Source of the DNA: Cladocopium goreaui
Taxonomy: Eukaryota; Sar; Dinophyceae; Suessiales; Symbiodiniaceae
Assembly: GCA_947184155.2 (NCBI GenBank)
Contig: CAMXCT020003779.1
Coordinates: 453,427-517,426 of the forward strand
Length of the DNA stretch: 64,000 nt
Direction: 5' to 3'
Shown here: piece after piece, positions 1 through 11,894 of the stretch
Layout of the letters: every line of letters begins with the position of its first letter
Position numbering within the stretch: position 1 is the first letter of the stretch
Made by a program: the position numbers and the translations under genes
Notes under the pieces: model-generated
The model's input: the letters and a program-made list of their open reading frames with translations, nothing else
Database searches by the model: none
Told to the model about the DNA's origin: nothing

Positions 1-342
1 ACATGGTGCTCGCTCCGTTCGGAGTCGAACAAGGAAAAACGTTAACAAGTGCCTGCCCTGGTCAGGGTCAGACAGATTCCCGAACCACGACACACTCGAA
101 GTTCAGTTGATTCCCAAAGTTACCAGACTCAAATTCACAAAAGGGTTCCCTGGGTCACTGACGTACCACCGGATGCGGGTCGTCACCCGCTCCGCTACCA
201 ATCTGAATTGGAAACGGGATCGTTAGTGCCCAACTTTTACCACGGCAGCGCGGTATGACTCAAGGGCCCTAAAGCCAAATGTCATCGGGGGGCATGTGAT
301 CACTTGGCTATACAAAGTATACAATAGACAGGTCAAACTCAC
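1..342. other. No recognisable gene
   Basis: Mixed-composition sequence with one short open frame (49-258, plus strand) that has no domain I recognise. It lies just before the repeat-rich AT region and could be a gene remnant, but nothing supports a product. Confidence 0.4.
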
Positions 343-1510
343 ACATGTACTTTTACCGATCAAATAGAAGATAATGTCAAAATATTTTGAATTGGGGATG
401 TACACTGAAAAAACAACGTAGTTTTACCGATCAGATAGAAGATAATCAACCAACTATATAATTTCAACACCAGGGGACCTGGTTCTTCTTATGGTATTAG
501 GACCTCAACTGTATACTCACTAAAAGGGTGTGCACATAGAACATTAACAAATACCTATATGCCATTTTAAGTATATATATAATATATGGCAAGACATGGT
601 TTGTTCAAAGGGGGTCCTCGGTTGGAGCAGCCCACCAGGAAAAAAAACATGTACTTTTACCAATCAAATAGAGGATACTGTCAAAAAAAATGAATTGGGG
701 ATGTACACTGAAAAACAATGAAATTTTACCGATCAGATAGACGATAGTCAACCAAATATATTATTTCGACATTATGGGGCACATATGAACTAGTAGCAGT
801 GCCAGCCCTTTTTAATCCTTAAGGTTTACCTGCATGCATCAGGCCTGTGGGAATAATGTTAACACGGCATTGCCCAAACGCAGATTCAGGGATTGGGGAA
901 GAAATTATTTGCAGCTTCAAGGGTTTACTGATCATATAGAAGATATTCTTTGATTTTTTGGGGTATAAACATGTTGGTAAAATTAATTCTGGGAATATCT
1001 TCTATTTCATTGGACGATTGAACCATGAATGAGTCATGATGGAACACCATTATCTTCTATATGATCTGTTTTTTTCTTGGGATAACTTTTACATCGGCCC
1101 CAAAAAAACACAAAAAACTGAGGGTTTTTTGCGTTTTTTTTTCCCAAGATGGTTCCAACAAGCCTTGTTGCAAAAGTTCCCCCCAAATCCGGCCAATGTG
1201 GAACTACTTTGGCAACATACCGGCATTTGGGCATACATGCACTTCCCCGGAAGTAACCCAGAAAGTTTGGTCAAAATGGCAAGAAACACCGTAAATACCA
1301 ATGAATTGTTGATGTTGAAAGGCAACTGCCATTTACAAACCATATAGAAAATAATACCCAAAAAATGTGGCTGGAAACCCCCAAAAACCTGTTTGGGACA
1401 ACTTTTGCAACACGCATTATCTTCTATGTGCATGGTTGGTACTTTTTGGACCCCAAAATGGCAACTTCTATATGAAATATTCGTGGAATATCTTCTATCC
1501 TTACGGTACG
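343..1510. repeat. Dispersed motif repeat (AGAAGATA family), both orientations
   Basis: A block of about 110 bp starting near 343 recurs near 648: each copy begins ACATGTACTTTTACC and later has GGGGATGTACACTGAAAAA. Inside and beyond it, the core ATAGAAGATA or a one-base variant occurs about ten times, near 370, 434, 670, 740 and 940 in one orientation and near 996, 1050, 1420 and 1490 in the other. A copy is usually flanked by a GATCA-like word and a run of T or A. The inverted copy near 1050 matches the outer context of the forward copy near 430. No gene is recognisable here. Confidence 0.6.
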
Positions 1511-1529
1511 TACTATATGTGCTGCTCTT

Positions 1530-2434
1530 GTCCTATGATTATTTTGATGAAACTCTAAGACGTAATGTGCCTAAATATCACTGTGGCTGTATATATATAT
1601 ATTTATTTATTTATATGTATATTATATATGTATAAATACACATGTATCCAGGTGGTGTGGTGTTATTGGTCATTAGTTGGCTTGGGGTTACAGTTTTGCA
1701 AACCACACCCATTGCATGCCAACCAACCCTATAAGGTACCTTGTAAAATGAAAGGTGTTTTAAGCCCCCCGTAAGGTACCTTTTATCTTTTTGCAAAACA
1801 AAACGAAAAAATAGAAATGGGAATGTCTCAAAAATGTCTAGTGCGAATATCTGATTATAGTTTCTGTATTGTACATGTGTTTTTCTTTTGTTATTTATGT
1901 ATGTTCACCTAATGTAGTTGCTCTTGCCCTATGATTTTTTGATGACATTTTAAGGCATAATGTGACATAATGTACCCACATACTAATGTGGAGGTATATG
2001 TGTATTCATGTGGTGTGGGGTTATTATTTGGCTTGGGGCTACTGTTTTCAAATAAAACCCATTGCATGCCAACCAACCCTATTAGGTACTTTGTAAAATA
2101 AAACGGTGCTTTAAGCCCCCTTAAGGTACCTTTTCATTTTTTGGGAAAATATTAAAACAAATAAACATATAGATGTCGCAAAATGTCTGAGGCAAATGTT
2201 TGATTACAGTTTCAGTATTGTACATGTGTTTGTTGATGTTCTTTATGTATGTTCACCTTATTTAGTTGCTCTTGTCCTAGGATTTCTTTGATGCAACTTC
2301 AAGACATAATGTACCCAAATACTGATGTGGAGGTAAATATGTATATATATATATATATGTATTCATTTGGTGTGGGGTTATAATTTGGTTTGGGGTTACT
2401 GCATTGCAAACCAAAACCATTGCATGACAACCAA
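1530..2434 (+). repeat. Left arm of a foldback inverted repeat, ~360-bp modules
   Basis: Two and a half head-to-tail modules of about 360 bp. Each contains, in order, GGTTGGTTGGCATGC-type sequence in inverse orientation, GGTACCTT, a run before TTAAGCCCCC, GTACATGTGT, TATGTATGTTCACCT, TTGCTCTTG and ATGTACCCA. The reverse complement of the same series occupies 2754-3320, and again 10311-11240 in the duplicated unit. Long inverted arms built from shorter direct subrepeats are characteristic of foldback-type elements. No transposase lies between the arms, so the element class is inferred only from structure. Confidence 0.65.
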
Positions 2435-2753
2435 CCTATGTTATTGGTTGAAAAAATCTTTAAAAACAACATACCAAAGGAAGTAGAAACCAAATTGGTT
2501 GTGCAAAGCACACTGTGGGCCGTAATAGAAAATATGTTTTTTTGGTGCCTTGGTTTGCTCACAAATAACCACAGGGATCTATTGTTGGGATCATTTTAAA
2601 AGAAGTAACCCCAAATATAGGTTACTATTCTTTGTAAGTGTTTTTCCCATGTCAAAAAAACAAACCAATGGTTGTTTATTGTGCAAATTGTTTTGACATG
2701 TTACACCCACCATGTTTAAATGTGTTTTAAAAAGTAACCCAAAGCATGGTTTG
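2435..2753. other. Spacer between inverted arms; contains duplication start
   Basis: About 320 bp separating the inverted arms, with no gene. The left breakpoint of the large tandem duplication falls inside it at 2478/2479, where ACCAAA meets GGAAGTAGAAACC. The same GGAAGTAGAAACC follows CCACAAAAA at 10036. Confidence 0.6.
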
Positions 2754-3320
2754 GTTGTCATGCATTGGTTTTGGCTTGCAATGCAGTAACCTCAAACCAA
2801 ATTATAACCCCGGACCAAATGAATACACATATATATTTCCACATTAGTATTTGGGTACATTATGTATTGAAGTTGCACCAAAGAAATCCTAGGACAAGAG
2901 CAACTACATTAGGTGAACATACATAAATAACACATCAACAAACACATGTACAATACTGAAACTGTAATCAAACATTTGCCTTAGGCATTTTGAGACATCT
3001 GTATGTCTATTTGTTTTATGTTTTCCCGAAAAATGAAAAGGTACCTTAACGGGGCTTAAAGCACCTTTTTATTTGACAAAGTACCTAATAGGGTTGGTTG
3101 GCATGCAATGGGTTTGGTTTGCAAAACTGTAACCCCAAGCCAACCAATAACACCACACCAAATGAATACACATATATCTCTACATTAGTATTTGGGAACA
3201 TTATGCCTTAAAGTTTCAAAAAAACCTAGGACAAGAACAATTACATTAGGTGAACATACATAAATAACAAAACAAAAAGCCACATGTACAATACTGAGAC
3301 TGAAACTGTAATATTTTTTG
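2754..3320 (-). repeat. Right arm of the foldback repeat, duplication copy 1 (two modules)
   Basis: Reverse complement of the 1530-2434 modules: it begins GGTTGTCATGCATTGG and contains CCTAGGACAAGAGC, AGGTGAACATACATAAATAA, AAGGTACCTTAA and CCTAATAGGGTTGGTTGG. Copy 1 carries two modules. The equivalent place in copy 2 has three, so one module was lost here or gained there. Confidence 0.7.
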
Positions 3321-3339
3321 GCCACATATACCATCACTG

Positions 3340-3500
3340 ATAATTGATTGAATACATATATATATACACATACTGTGTATATAATATATATATATATAAA
3401 TATACTATTTATTTGTTCATTTTTGCTTTTTGTTATTCATTCTTTTTATATATATATATATAGTTTTTTCTATTTATATATTTTTATATCTTGTTAATGT
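3340..3500. repeat. AT-rich simple repeats
   Basis: TA and TATATACACA microsatellite runs with T-rich stretches. The same block is repeated at 11275-11410 in duplication copy 2. From 3500 to about 3810 the sequence is unique AT-rich DNA with no gene visible. Confidence 0.7.
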
Positions 3501-3973
3501 TTTTGAGCACGGGCCACTTCTTAAAGTCGCAGCATATCTTTAAGTATTGTTTTCCATTATTGCATGCATAGGACAAATATTCATTTCACAAAAACATATT
3601 ACCATCCAAAAATAAGAAAATCTCATGCAACACCTTTTGTGAATGATAAATAGCACAGTGGTTGGTTGATACATGCACGAGGTCTTTAGTATTTGGGGTA
3701 CTTTTTTGGTGAAAGGTTGGAAATTATGTCAAGTGTACAAGTGCACGTACCATCTATGTAGCACAGTGGTGCTCATGATTGAAGTTACTTGTCACTTGTC
3801 GCCCCTGTTGGTAACCTCATGAAGGGGCCTGTCCACCTGATGCTATGCTTGCTTTTGCCTCCACCTGAACCAGCACCAGAATCTGTAGAACAGGCTTCTC
3901 CAGAAGAAGCTGCCCCTTAAGCTGACTTAGATTCTTAGATACTGCAGCACCAAAGGCAAAGGCCAAAGCCAAG

Positions 3974-4991
3974 GTGAAAGCAAAATCTAAAGTCAAGGCA
4001 AAGGCAGCAGGTAAAGCCAAGGCTGCTGCCAGCAAAGCTCCTGGGGTTACTTCTTCGCCAATGAAAGCTCAAAAGGCAAAAGCCAAGAGCACAATGAAGA
4101 AAATCCTGAAAAGACCTGATGCAGCTGAAGGCGAAAGCCAAGGCCAAAGCGAAGACTGTCAAGGAGATGGCAGCAGGATGGAAGAAGAGCAGGGATGAGC
4201 CAGTTCCTGATGACCATGCAGAAGGAGAAGATGAGGAGCCTAAAGAGGAGGATGCAACAGTTGCTGATGATGAGCATCGAAGCTACCCCAAGGTAAGGAA
4301 ATGTGCCAGAATGATCAAAAGTGGCCAGGTGCCAGAAGATCTTCAGCAGCTCTATGAAGAGGGCTCCAAGAATTCTCCTCCCCCAAGGTTATTTACGAGT
4401 CAGTTCATCAACAAAGTCTTTCAGCAGAACACCAGTGGCGAGTCTGTGTTTGCTCCTGGAAATACCCAGTGCGAGGTTTTCAAGAAGAACTCTGAGATTT
4501 GCACCAACAAATCTCAGGTTACTGGGTTGCCTCACTCCATCATGTCGTGGAAAAAATCCAGTGAATCCAGCAAGCTTTGAATGAGCAGAAAGACGAGATG
4601 ATGTCTATCAGAAAGATGGTTACTATCATGCCAGGACAATAGCCACACCCATTGAGAAGAAGCAGGGCAGTTCCATGGTCTTGCATGGTCACCAAGGATG
4701 AGTTACTCGCAGATGAGTCAATTCATGTCGAGCAGGCCCTGGAGCCAGTTTGGCACTGGAGCTAGCTGTGGCGGTAGTGGTAGTGGTAGTGGTAGTTGTG
4801 GTAGTGGTAGCAGTGCTTCCTCTACACCAGCTGTGGCTACTTCATCCCCAGCATTGCCAAAAGCGATTTGTGATGCTCCTGTGAAACTGAGCAGGGCAAG
4901 TGCTCCCAGGAGCGACTGGGCAGAGATTGTCAAAGACCGCCGGCTGTCAAAATCTTTGACAAGAAAGACCAAAAACTCAATTATACTTTGA
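3974..4991 (+). pseudogene. Lys/Ala-rich mobile-element-associated protein, broken (copy 1)
   Basis: The N-terminal stretch is KAKAK-rich (start 3974), like basic DNA-binding tails. The frame shifts by one near 4115, and the second segment (4119-4580) continues with more KAKAK, an acidic region (EGEDEEPKEED) and a conserved-looking core containing YPKVRKCARM, LQQLYEEG and GLPHSIMSWKK. After another break, 4698-4991 gives a Gly/Ser-rich low-complexity region and a short tail with DWAEIVKDRR. I recognise this architecture from dinoflagellate genome proteins of unknown function that sit near transposase-like genes, but I know no named family. It converges with the two minus-strand genes of the same unit. 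The breaks are shared with copy 2, so they predate the duplication. Confidence 0.55.
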
Positions 4992-5464
4992 TGGATGTCC
5001 TCACCGAGCTTTCAAAGACAGAATGTATGCTTGGGGTTACTTCATTGTAGCTTTGATGTTGTATAACATATCTTCAAAACATCCAATCAGATTTGATCTT
5101 CACAAATAAAAACTTTGATTTGCTCAAACAAGTATAAGTTCAAACAATATATTTTTGTTGCACTTCCAGTAATCATGTAGGACTGGCTTCACACAAAATC
5201 AAGAAACATATTGTTTAAAAACCTTTCAAACAATTGATAATGGTCACTTTACTGTGGTACAATGTTAAGAACATGTCGAAATTCATTATCTTTTTCCAAT
5301 CAAAAAGTACAAAATTTCAAGGTAATTTTTGCAGGTAATTTTTCTACTTCCCAAAAATTACCTTGAACTGTACCCTTAGAAATAGACTATGTAGTTAAAA
5401 AAATACCTAGAATGTTTTCCTTAATAATAAACTATTAGTTAGAAAATTGCCTCCAAAATCACTT
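4992..5464. other. AT-rich intergenic stretch
   Basis: Non-coding between the convergent genes. It contains short inverted AATTTTTGCAGGTAATTTTT / AAAAATTACCTT segments near 5320-5360. No gene is seen. The equivalent in copy 2 is about 12905-13385. Confidence 0.5.
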
Positions 5465-6450
5465 TTACCTATTTTGCGCCAAATAACCTTGCCTGACCTT
5501 TAGGGTTTCCACCCCTCGATCTCGCACATGAAAACGGTCTCGAACTGACAGGGATTGGCTATGAGATAGTGGGTACCATGAGTTAACTTGGTATGATAGT
5601 TTGAACACAACCAAGGAATACAACATACTACTACCAATTTGTGGCCAAGCCTTCAACTGGACACCCTTCCCGTCATGGAGTAACTCTTGCAGGGCATAGT
5701 GCAAGTGGTCAAACACCATTTCAGCTACACCCAAGCCACTGCAAACAGACCCGACTTTGATGGTAGCCATGTGGTCAGGCTTGAACAGGGTAGCGCACGT
5801 GGATTCGAAAAGATCTTTCACTGTTTGATTCTGGAAACCTTCAAGAACAAAATTCATGACCTGGGATGTTTTCTTTGGAAACCAAATACCCAGATCCCAA
5901 TAGCCCCATAGTTTATCCCCATTAGAATATTTTTATATAAGATTTGAATTGGAGGAAGGATACTTAACAAGTACCGTAACTATTGTAAAGAATTATATAT
6001 CACCCCTGATATCTGATATGTTTTGATTGCTATTTATCCCACCAGTAAATGAAAGGGGTGACAACAGCCATGCAGACCTTCGCCGCCTCCGCTTCAATCC
6101 AAGGAACTCCAACCTGGGCCACCTTTGGAAGAGGCTCCGCTTTGGTGCCAGTGTCCTCATCCGAAGCTAGCAATATCTCCTGCTCGGATTCCCCGTTCTC
6201 CATCCTGAGCTTGGTCTGGGTTGGTTTATGACCGGAGTTTTTGTAGAAGGGTGCATGTTGGGTTTCAGTTGAATATACTTTGAATCTGGAAGCCAGTAAC
6301 TAGATACCTTCCTCTAAGGGGATACCTTTGGCACCTGCCATACCATGATGATTTTGCCAAGGGTCGGATTCACCTGCTCAGCATCGCTTGCCAGTAGAAG
6401 ATCTTCTTGTTCTGCTCCTCCACGCTTGCTGGTCCTGGAAAAGGCGAGAC
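5465..6450 (-). pseudogene. Methyltransferase-like gene fragment (copy 1)
   Basis: Minus-strand pieces of a split gene. N-terminal exon-like parts lie near 6375-6436 (frame with DLLLASDAEQ) and 6203 down to about 6071 (start MENGESEQEILLASDEDTG). The domain piece (5857 down to about 5700) has TIKVGSVCSGLGVAEMVFD, which resembles the SAM-binding motif I of DNA-cytosine-methyltransferase-like proteins. A short piece near 5530 encodes VFMCEIEGW-type sequence, resembling the next motif (acidic residue after the second strand). No PC-containing catalytic motif follows before the gene ends, so it is truncated. Introns are likely between the pieces. A catalytic function cannot be claimed. Confidence 0.5.
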
Positions 6451-6542
6451 AGTCGATGGGGGGCTGACAGAACAATTTCTCTAGCTATTACTAAAGGGGG
6501 GTAACTAAACAGTCAGTGTGACACCCTCAGCGCTACTTTTCC

Positions 6543-9500
6543 TCACACACCCGCGATGGCTCCCAACCCTACCTCTACATGTTCAACATCATCATCAGAA
6601 TCCTCATCATCCCCACCAAAAGACAAATCAACATGTTTAATTCGAGCTGGTGGGGTCCAACTTGGTGTTTCAAGTTGGGGCTGGAAAGGGATGCACAACG
6701 GTTCTGCAAATGAACGTATGAAAATGGTCTTTGGGGCCGGGACAATTCTCCCCTGCTCCAGCTCATGAAATATGAAAAAGCATCATTGTTGGTGATGCCT
6801 TGTTTCAAACATCTAGGCGCTATGGAAGATATGTTTTTCTGGACTTGTTCTGAAATGGGCCGTCGGGCGGCCACCCCAGATGGTTGTTGAAAACCATGTT
6901 CCAGCGAACTGGCTCGTTCTTGAGACATCACAACCACTATACAATATGGCTCTGCGTCAGCCATTTTTTCTTTGCAATCAACAAAATATCAACAGGTTTC
7001 TTGTCTCGTTTCCCTGGCAACTCTTGCACTGTACACCAGCCAGTTGAGCGATTATCAACATCACAGCGTCGACAGATGCGAATGGACCCAACCTGTCCTT
7101 AGACTGCTTGAGCTGGCAGCTATCAAAACCAAATTATGATAATATAAGATAACATGCAATTGAAAGTTTAGTGGTAAACAGAAACTTTTCCAACTAATAA
7201 GAAACAAAGCGCGTAACCCTTTGAGGTGCAGCCCCACAACCGCTACCCACTCTTTCCATTCAGCGACTTCATCTATTTTTGCGCACCTGCTCTCCAGGTC
7301 ATTTTGGTCCATGATTTCAGACATGCCGGCATATCAAAGCAGCCTGCTGTGAGAAAGCTTGATCCAAATCCTCATGACCTTGATTTGATGCGCTGACATC
7401 TTGGAAAAAACAAGTTTCAAACACTTGAACATTGGTTCAAACACGACATAGTTTGACATTGTCACCGAGAAACTGTGTCCAACTCTGAGGTAGCTGCGCA
7501 CGCAAAAGCAGTAGCAGCGAAGTGCTACAAGCAACACCATGTGGCCCACAAAAAAAGATTCTTTCCCTCCCTGCAAGTGTTGTCTTGTTGACAAATCAGC
7601 CCCATAGGTAAGCACCCATGCTTGTTGGAAATATCAGACAGCGTTCGACTCAGGATTTCCTGCTGTGTGCTGCTATCCTTTCTCAGGTCTTCGTCTGCCA
7701 CCCAAAAGTTGAGCATGTGACCATGACACCGTGCCCCTGACACATGCAAGGTTGGTCTGAACAAGCGTTGGAAAAGCTTAGATGTTGACCCAGAGATTCG
7801 AGTAGCCACACGAGGTATCTTGAATTTCGATTGATCCATGCCATCAATATTGCAGCAACATAAGTTGGTTCCAACACTCTGTATGGCCATCCTCAGCTTT
7901 TGGAAACTGTTTACTTTAAAAATTGTATGGTGTTGAAAGGGAATTCCTGGGGACCATTAGAGTAGAAGGAATGAAACTAAAACCAAAAATAATCATCAGG
8001 CAAAGTTACTTCTCCTGCATGTCAGATTGCATTTTGAACCACGTCCGGCTCATGCTTCTACTGTATATGACCAGTACTGCTGGCGGTCTAGCCATTGTGA
8101 CAAAAGGTGGTGGCTGTAGGATCTGTAAGCTTCTTCACGCCGTTGCTGGTTCTTACAGTTCTTGATCAGCAGTTTTAACTCATAACTATGTATTGTATTT
8201 CCCATGCTGGTTGACCCCTCGGAATTTCAGGTGTCCTCCCCTCATTCCTGGTTTCAGGATAGAGTTTGCAACACGCAAGAAAGTGGTGTAACTAGCTGGA
8301 TCCTCACCCTTTGCCGAGCATGAAGCGTAGTACTCCCAAAATAGTTCAGTTCTTGTCGATGCTTGTAAAAACCGACAGCCTCCAGCAAAAGTCCCTGGCC
8401 CTATAAGGTTGATGTCAGGGTCGGTGGAAAAGGTCTGCAAAGTGTTGAGGAAGTGTTCGACCCGACGTATTTCAAAATCTGGATCCCTCTTCTCAGGAAC
8501 TTCTGCAAGTCAGTAGGCATCACTTCAGCGCTGGAGTGGTACACCTCCCACAAGAACATAACTACGCCAACCCACTTGGCTGATGTCTTGTGATCCAACT
8601 TGAACCCAAAGACCGGATGTTTGGGCGCAGTCCTGCGTCTTGTATTGGTGTATGCTGACTCCCCTGCACGTCCTTTGGATGGTGCTGCTTCCAATTCCAA
8701 GTAAGGCTTGAAGAGCATGAATGCAAACTGTTTTCCCCAAGAACGTAGTCTCCACTAGACGTCGTTGATTGTTTTGACGTTTGGGTATAACATCTTCAGC
8801 ATCAGATGCCAACAAGATTTCTGACTCTTGGCCGGAGGCTTGCAAAAGATCATCATCACTTTTCGGAGGGCTCAGGCGGGACCCGTCATCTTCAGAAGCC
8901 AAAAGCAGTGAATCCTCCGATTCAGAAGCCAGGAGTAACCCAGATTCAGCATGTCCTTCAGCACCATCATCCTATGGTAAAGGGGCGCGTTTGCTGCTGG
9001 AGGATGAGAAAAGGTTTCCGCAATTGAACGTAGACCGAACAGCATGTTCCTTTGTTTGAGTGGCTGTTGATCAACCTCGTCATATCCCAGTAGGCCCAAA
9101 TAAGCTACAATTACTTAAAAAAGGGGTTAATCAGAAAATGTGTTCTTCACCATTTAATAGAAGGCGCTCGGTCAGAGGATGTCAAGGATGACAGCTCAGT
9201 ACGTTTTGCATCGATGTTCCGCTTCTCATGGCTAAATTGGGTGAAACATGTTTTTCTATGACACCGGCACAGCCGCTGCACCAAATCAGAGATTTCTATG
9301 GTTTTTCTTTTGGGACTACTAACACCTGAGGTGCCTTTAGCAGGACAGGTGGTTTCATCATCAGATGCAAAAAGCATCTATTTGAGTCAAAAGCTGCAAG
9401 GCACCATTGGTTTCCACCATGTGTGTCTAGTGGTCTTGAACGGATGCGTATGCAGACATGAATCAATATGAAATGGAAATGGCCATGCTATTAATGAAAA

Positions 9501-9699
9501 ACCCTTGGCGTTGGGCAATATCAACATGCATCATAAAGCTAAGTGGACGATGCAAAAACCCTTCAAGCCCACCAGACCAGCCCAGCTTCCACCCAGGGGT
9601 CCTCGGTTTCTTTGACGCTGGCCGCTTCACAGCGCTGGCAGGTCGCTTGCGGGCAGCTGGCTTCTTCATCGCGCTGCTGGATGTGGCTGACTTCCCCAT
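6543..9699 (-). pseudogene. DDE-transposase-like gene, multi-piece and broken (copy 1)
   Basis: Same gene as 14462-17641 with the same shared frameshifts. Pieces in order: basic KKPAARKRPASAVKRPA leader (9699), Cys/His piece CRCHRKTCFTQF (9377-9147), acidic repeats plus helix-turn-helix-like LLGIGSSTIQR (to 8525), SAKWVGVVMFLWEVY (8718-8401), 8440-8186, HHLLSQWLDRQQYW (about 8164-8050), IDGMDQSKFKIPR and QQDNTCREGKN (7890-7525), LRVGHS (7615-7334), and an acidic tail ending at a stop at 6543. Copy 1 also lacks 23 bp near 7320, which breaks the HEDLDQ-containing exon that is intact in copy 2. Copy 1 is therefore the more degraded of the two. Confidence 0.6.
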
Positions 9700-9742
9700 T
9701 TCCCCTGAAGTATTAATGGAAATGGGAAATAATGGGTCTTGA

Positions 9743-10035
9743 ATATGCTCAAGATAATCTATCTTTGGGCCACTTAGGTTTATCCAAATATAGCCTATAA
9801 TATATATATATATATATGATATATGCTTATTAGTACTTATTAGCCTGTATCATCTTGTATCTATGAGTGGTTGTAAATCAATAGCCTGCAGCGGTATCTC
9901 AGCCCAAGAATGGACAGAAGCGGCTGCACAATGAGCCACCTATCACCCAAGCAACCCATGGCATGAAACAACCAAGTGGTGTGGAAGTCCAATGAAAACA
10001 CAACCTATTTGACGATTTTAAGGGGTCCACAAAAA
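9743..10035. other. AT-rich end of duplication unit 1
   Basis: Holds a TA microsatellite near 9800 and the junction CCACAAAAA/GGAAGTAG at 10035/10036. No gene. The same sequence recurs at 17685-17977. Confidence 0.6.
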
Positions 10036-10310
10036 GGAAGTAGAAACCAAATTGGTTGTGCAAAGCACACTGTGGGCCGTAATAGAAAATATGTTTTTTT
10101 GGTGCCTTGGTTTGCTCACAAATAACCACAGGGATCTATTGTTGGGATCATTTTAAAAGAAGTAACCCAAAATATAGGTTACTATTCTTTGTAAGTGTTT
10201 TTCCCATGTCAAAAAAACAAACCAATGGTTGTTTATTGTGCAAATTGTTTTGACATGTTACACCCACCATGTTTAAATGTGTTTTAAAAAGTAACCCAAA
10301 GCATGGTTTG

Positions 10311-11240
10311 GTTGTCATGCATTGGTTTTGGCTTGCAATGCAGTAACCTCAAACCAAATTATAACCCCGGACCAAATGAATACACATATATATTTCCACA
10401 TTAGTATTTGGGTACATTATGTATTGAAGTTGCACCAAAGAAATCCTAGGACAAGAGCAACTACATTAGGTGAACATACATAAATAACACATCAACAAAC
10501 ACATGTACAATACTGAAACTGTAATCAAACATTTGCCTTAGGCATTTTGAGACATCTGTATGTCTATTTGTTTTATGTTTTCCCAAATAATGAAAAGGTA
10601 CCTTAACGGGCCAACGGGGCTTAAAGCACCTTTTTATTTTACAAAGTACCTAATAGGGTTGGTTGGCATGCAATGGGTTTAGTTTGCAAACAGTAACCCC
10701 AGGCCCCAAGCCAAATAAAAACACCACACCAAATGAATACACATATACCTCCACATTAGTATTTGGGTACATTATGTCACATTATGCCTTAAAATGTCAT
10801 CAAAACAAAATAGGGCAAAAGCAACTACATTAGGTGAACATACATAAATAACAAAAGAAAAAACACATGCACAATACAGAAACTATAATCAAATATGTTC
10901 ATTACACATTTTTGGGGCATTCCCATTTCTATTTTCTGTTTTATTTTGCTAAAAATAAAAAGGTAGCTTAAGGGGGGTTTAAAGCACCTTTCATTTTACA
11001 CAGTACCTAATAGGGTTGGTTGGCATGCAATGGGTTTGGTTTGCAAAACTGTAACCTCAAGCCAACCAATAACACCACACCAAATGAATACACATATATC
11101 TCTACATTAGTATTTGGGTACATTATGCCTTAAAGTTTCAAAAAAAAACTAGGACAAGAACAATTACATTAGGTGAACATACATAAATAACAAAACAAAA
11201 AGCCACATGTACAATACTGAGACTGAAACTGTAATATTTT
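10311..11240 (-). repeat. Right foldback arm, duplication copy 2 (three modules)
   Basis: Three head-to-tail modules of about 360 bp. Each is marked by AGGTGAACATACATAAATAA, a TTAA-GGTACC-like box before GGGGCTTAAAGCACC, and TAATAGGGTTGGTTGGCATG. This arm is about as long as the left arm at 1530-2434, so it probably shows the ancestral length. Confidence 0.7.
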
Positions 11241-11890
11241 TTGGCCACATATACCATCACTGATAATTGATTGAATACATATATATATATACACATACTG
11301 TGTATATAATATATATATATATAAATATACTATTTATTTGTTCATTTTTGCTTTTTGTTATTCATTCTTTATATATATATATCGTTTTTTCTATTTATAT
11401 ATTTTTATATCTTGTTAATGTTTTTGAGCACGAGCCACTTCTTAAAGTCGCAGCATATCTTTAAGTATTGTTTTCCATTATTGCATGCATAGGACAAATA
11501 TTCATTTCACAAAAACATATTACCATCCAAAAATAAGAAAATCTCATGCAACACCTTTTGTGAATGATAAATGGCACAGTGGTTGGTTGATACATGCACG
11601 AGGTCTTTGGTATTTGGGGTACTTTTTTGGTGAAAGGTTGGAAATTATGTCAAGTGTACAAGTGCACGTACCATCTATGTAGCACAGTGGTGCTCATGAT
11701 TGAAGTTACTTGTCACTTGTCGCCCCTGTTGGTAACCTCACGAAGGGGCCTGTCCACCTGATGCTATGCTTGCTTTTGCCTCCACCTGAACCAGCACCAG
11801 AATCTGTAGAACAGGCTTCTCCAGAAGAAGCTGCCCCTTAAGCTGACTTAGATTCTTAGATACTGCAGCACCAAAGGCAAAGGCCAAAGC
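11241..11890. other. AT microsatellite and unique non-coding DNA
   Basis: TA/ACACAT repeats (about 11275-11410) followed by unique sequence up to the Lys/Ala-rich gene. No gene recognised. Confidence 0.5.
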
Positions 11891-11894
11891 CAAG

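Larger units (their letters stand above)
2479..10035. repeat. Large tandem duplication, copy 1
   Basis: First copy of a head-to-tail duplication. The offset to copy 2 is 7,557 at the left edge, then 7,921, 7,919 and finally 7,942. The steps are explained by one extra 360-bp module in copy 2, small microsatellite changes near 4770 and 5600, and a 23-bp deletion in copy 1 near 7320. Elsewhere the copies differ at only a few bases per kilobase by eye, so the event is recent. Left flank and unit end share AAA at the breakpoints, a minimal microhomology. Confidence 0.9.

Noticed and set aside
1-60. tRNA or 5S rRNA-like start (TCGGAGTCGAAC)
   Set aside because: No cloverleaf or 5S internal promoter elements could be assembled around it.
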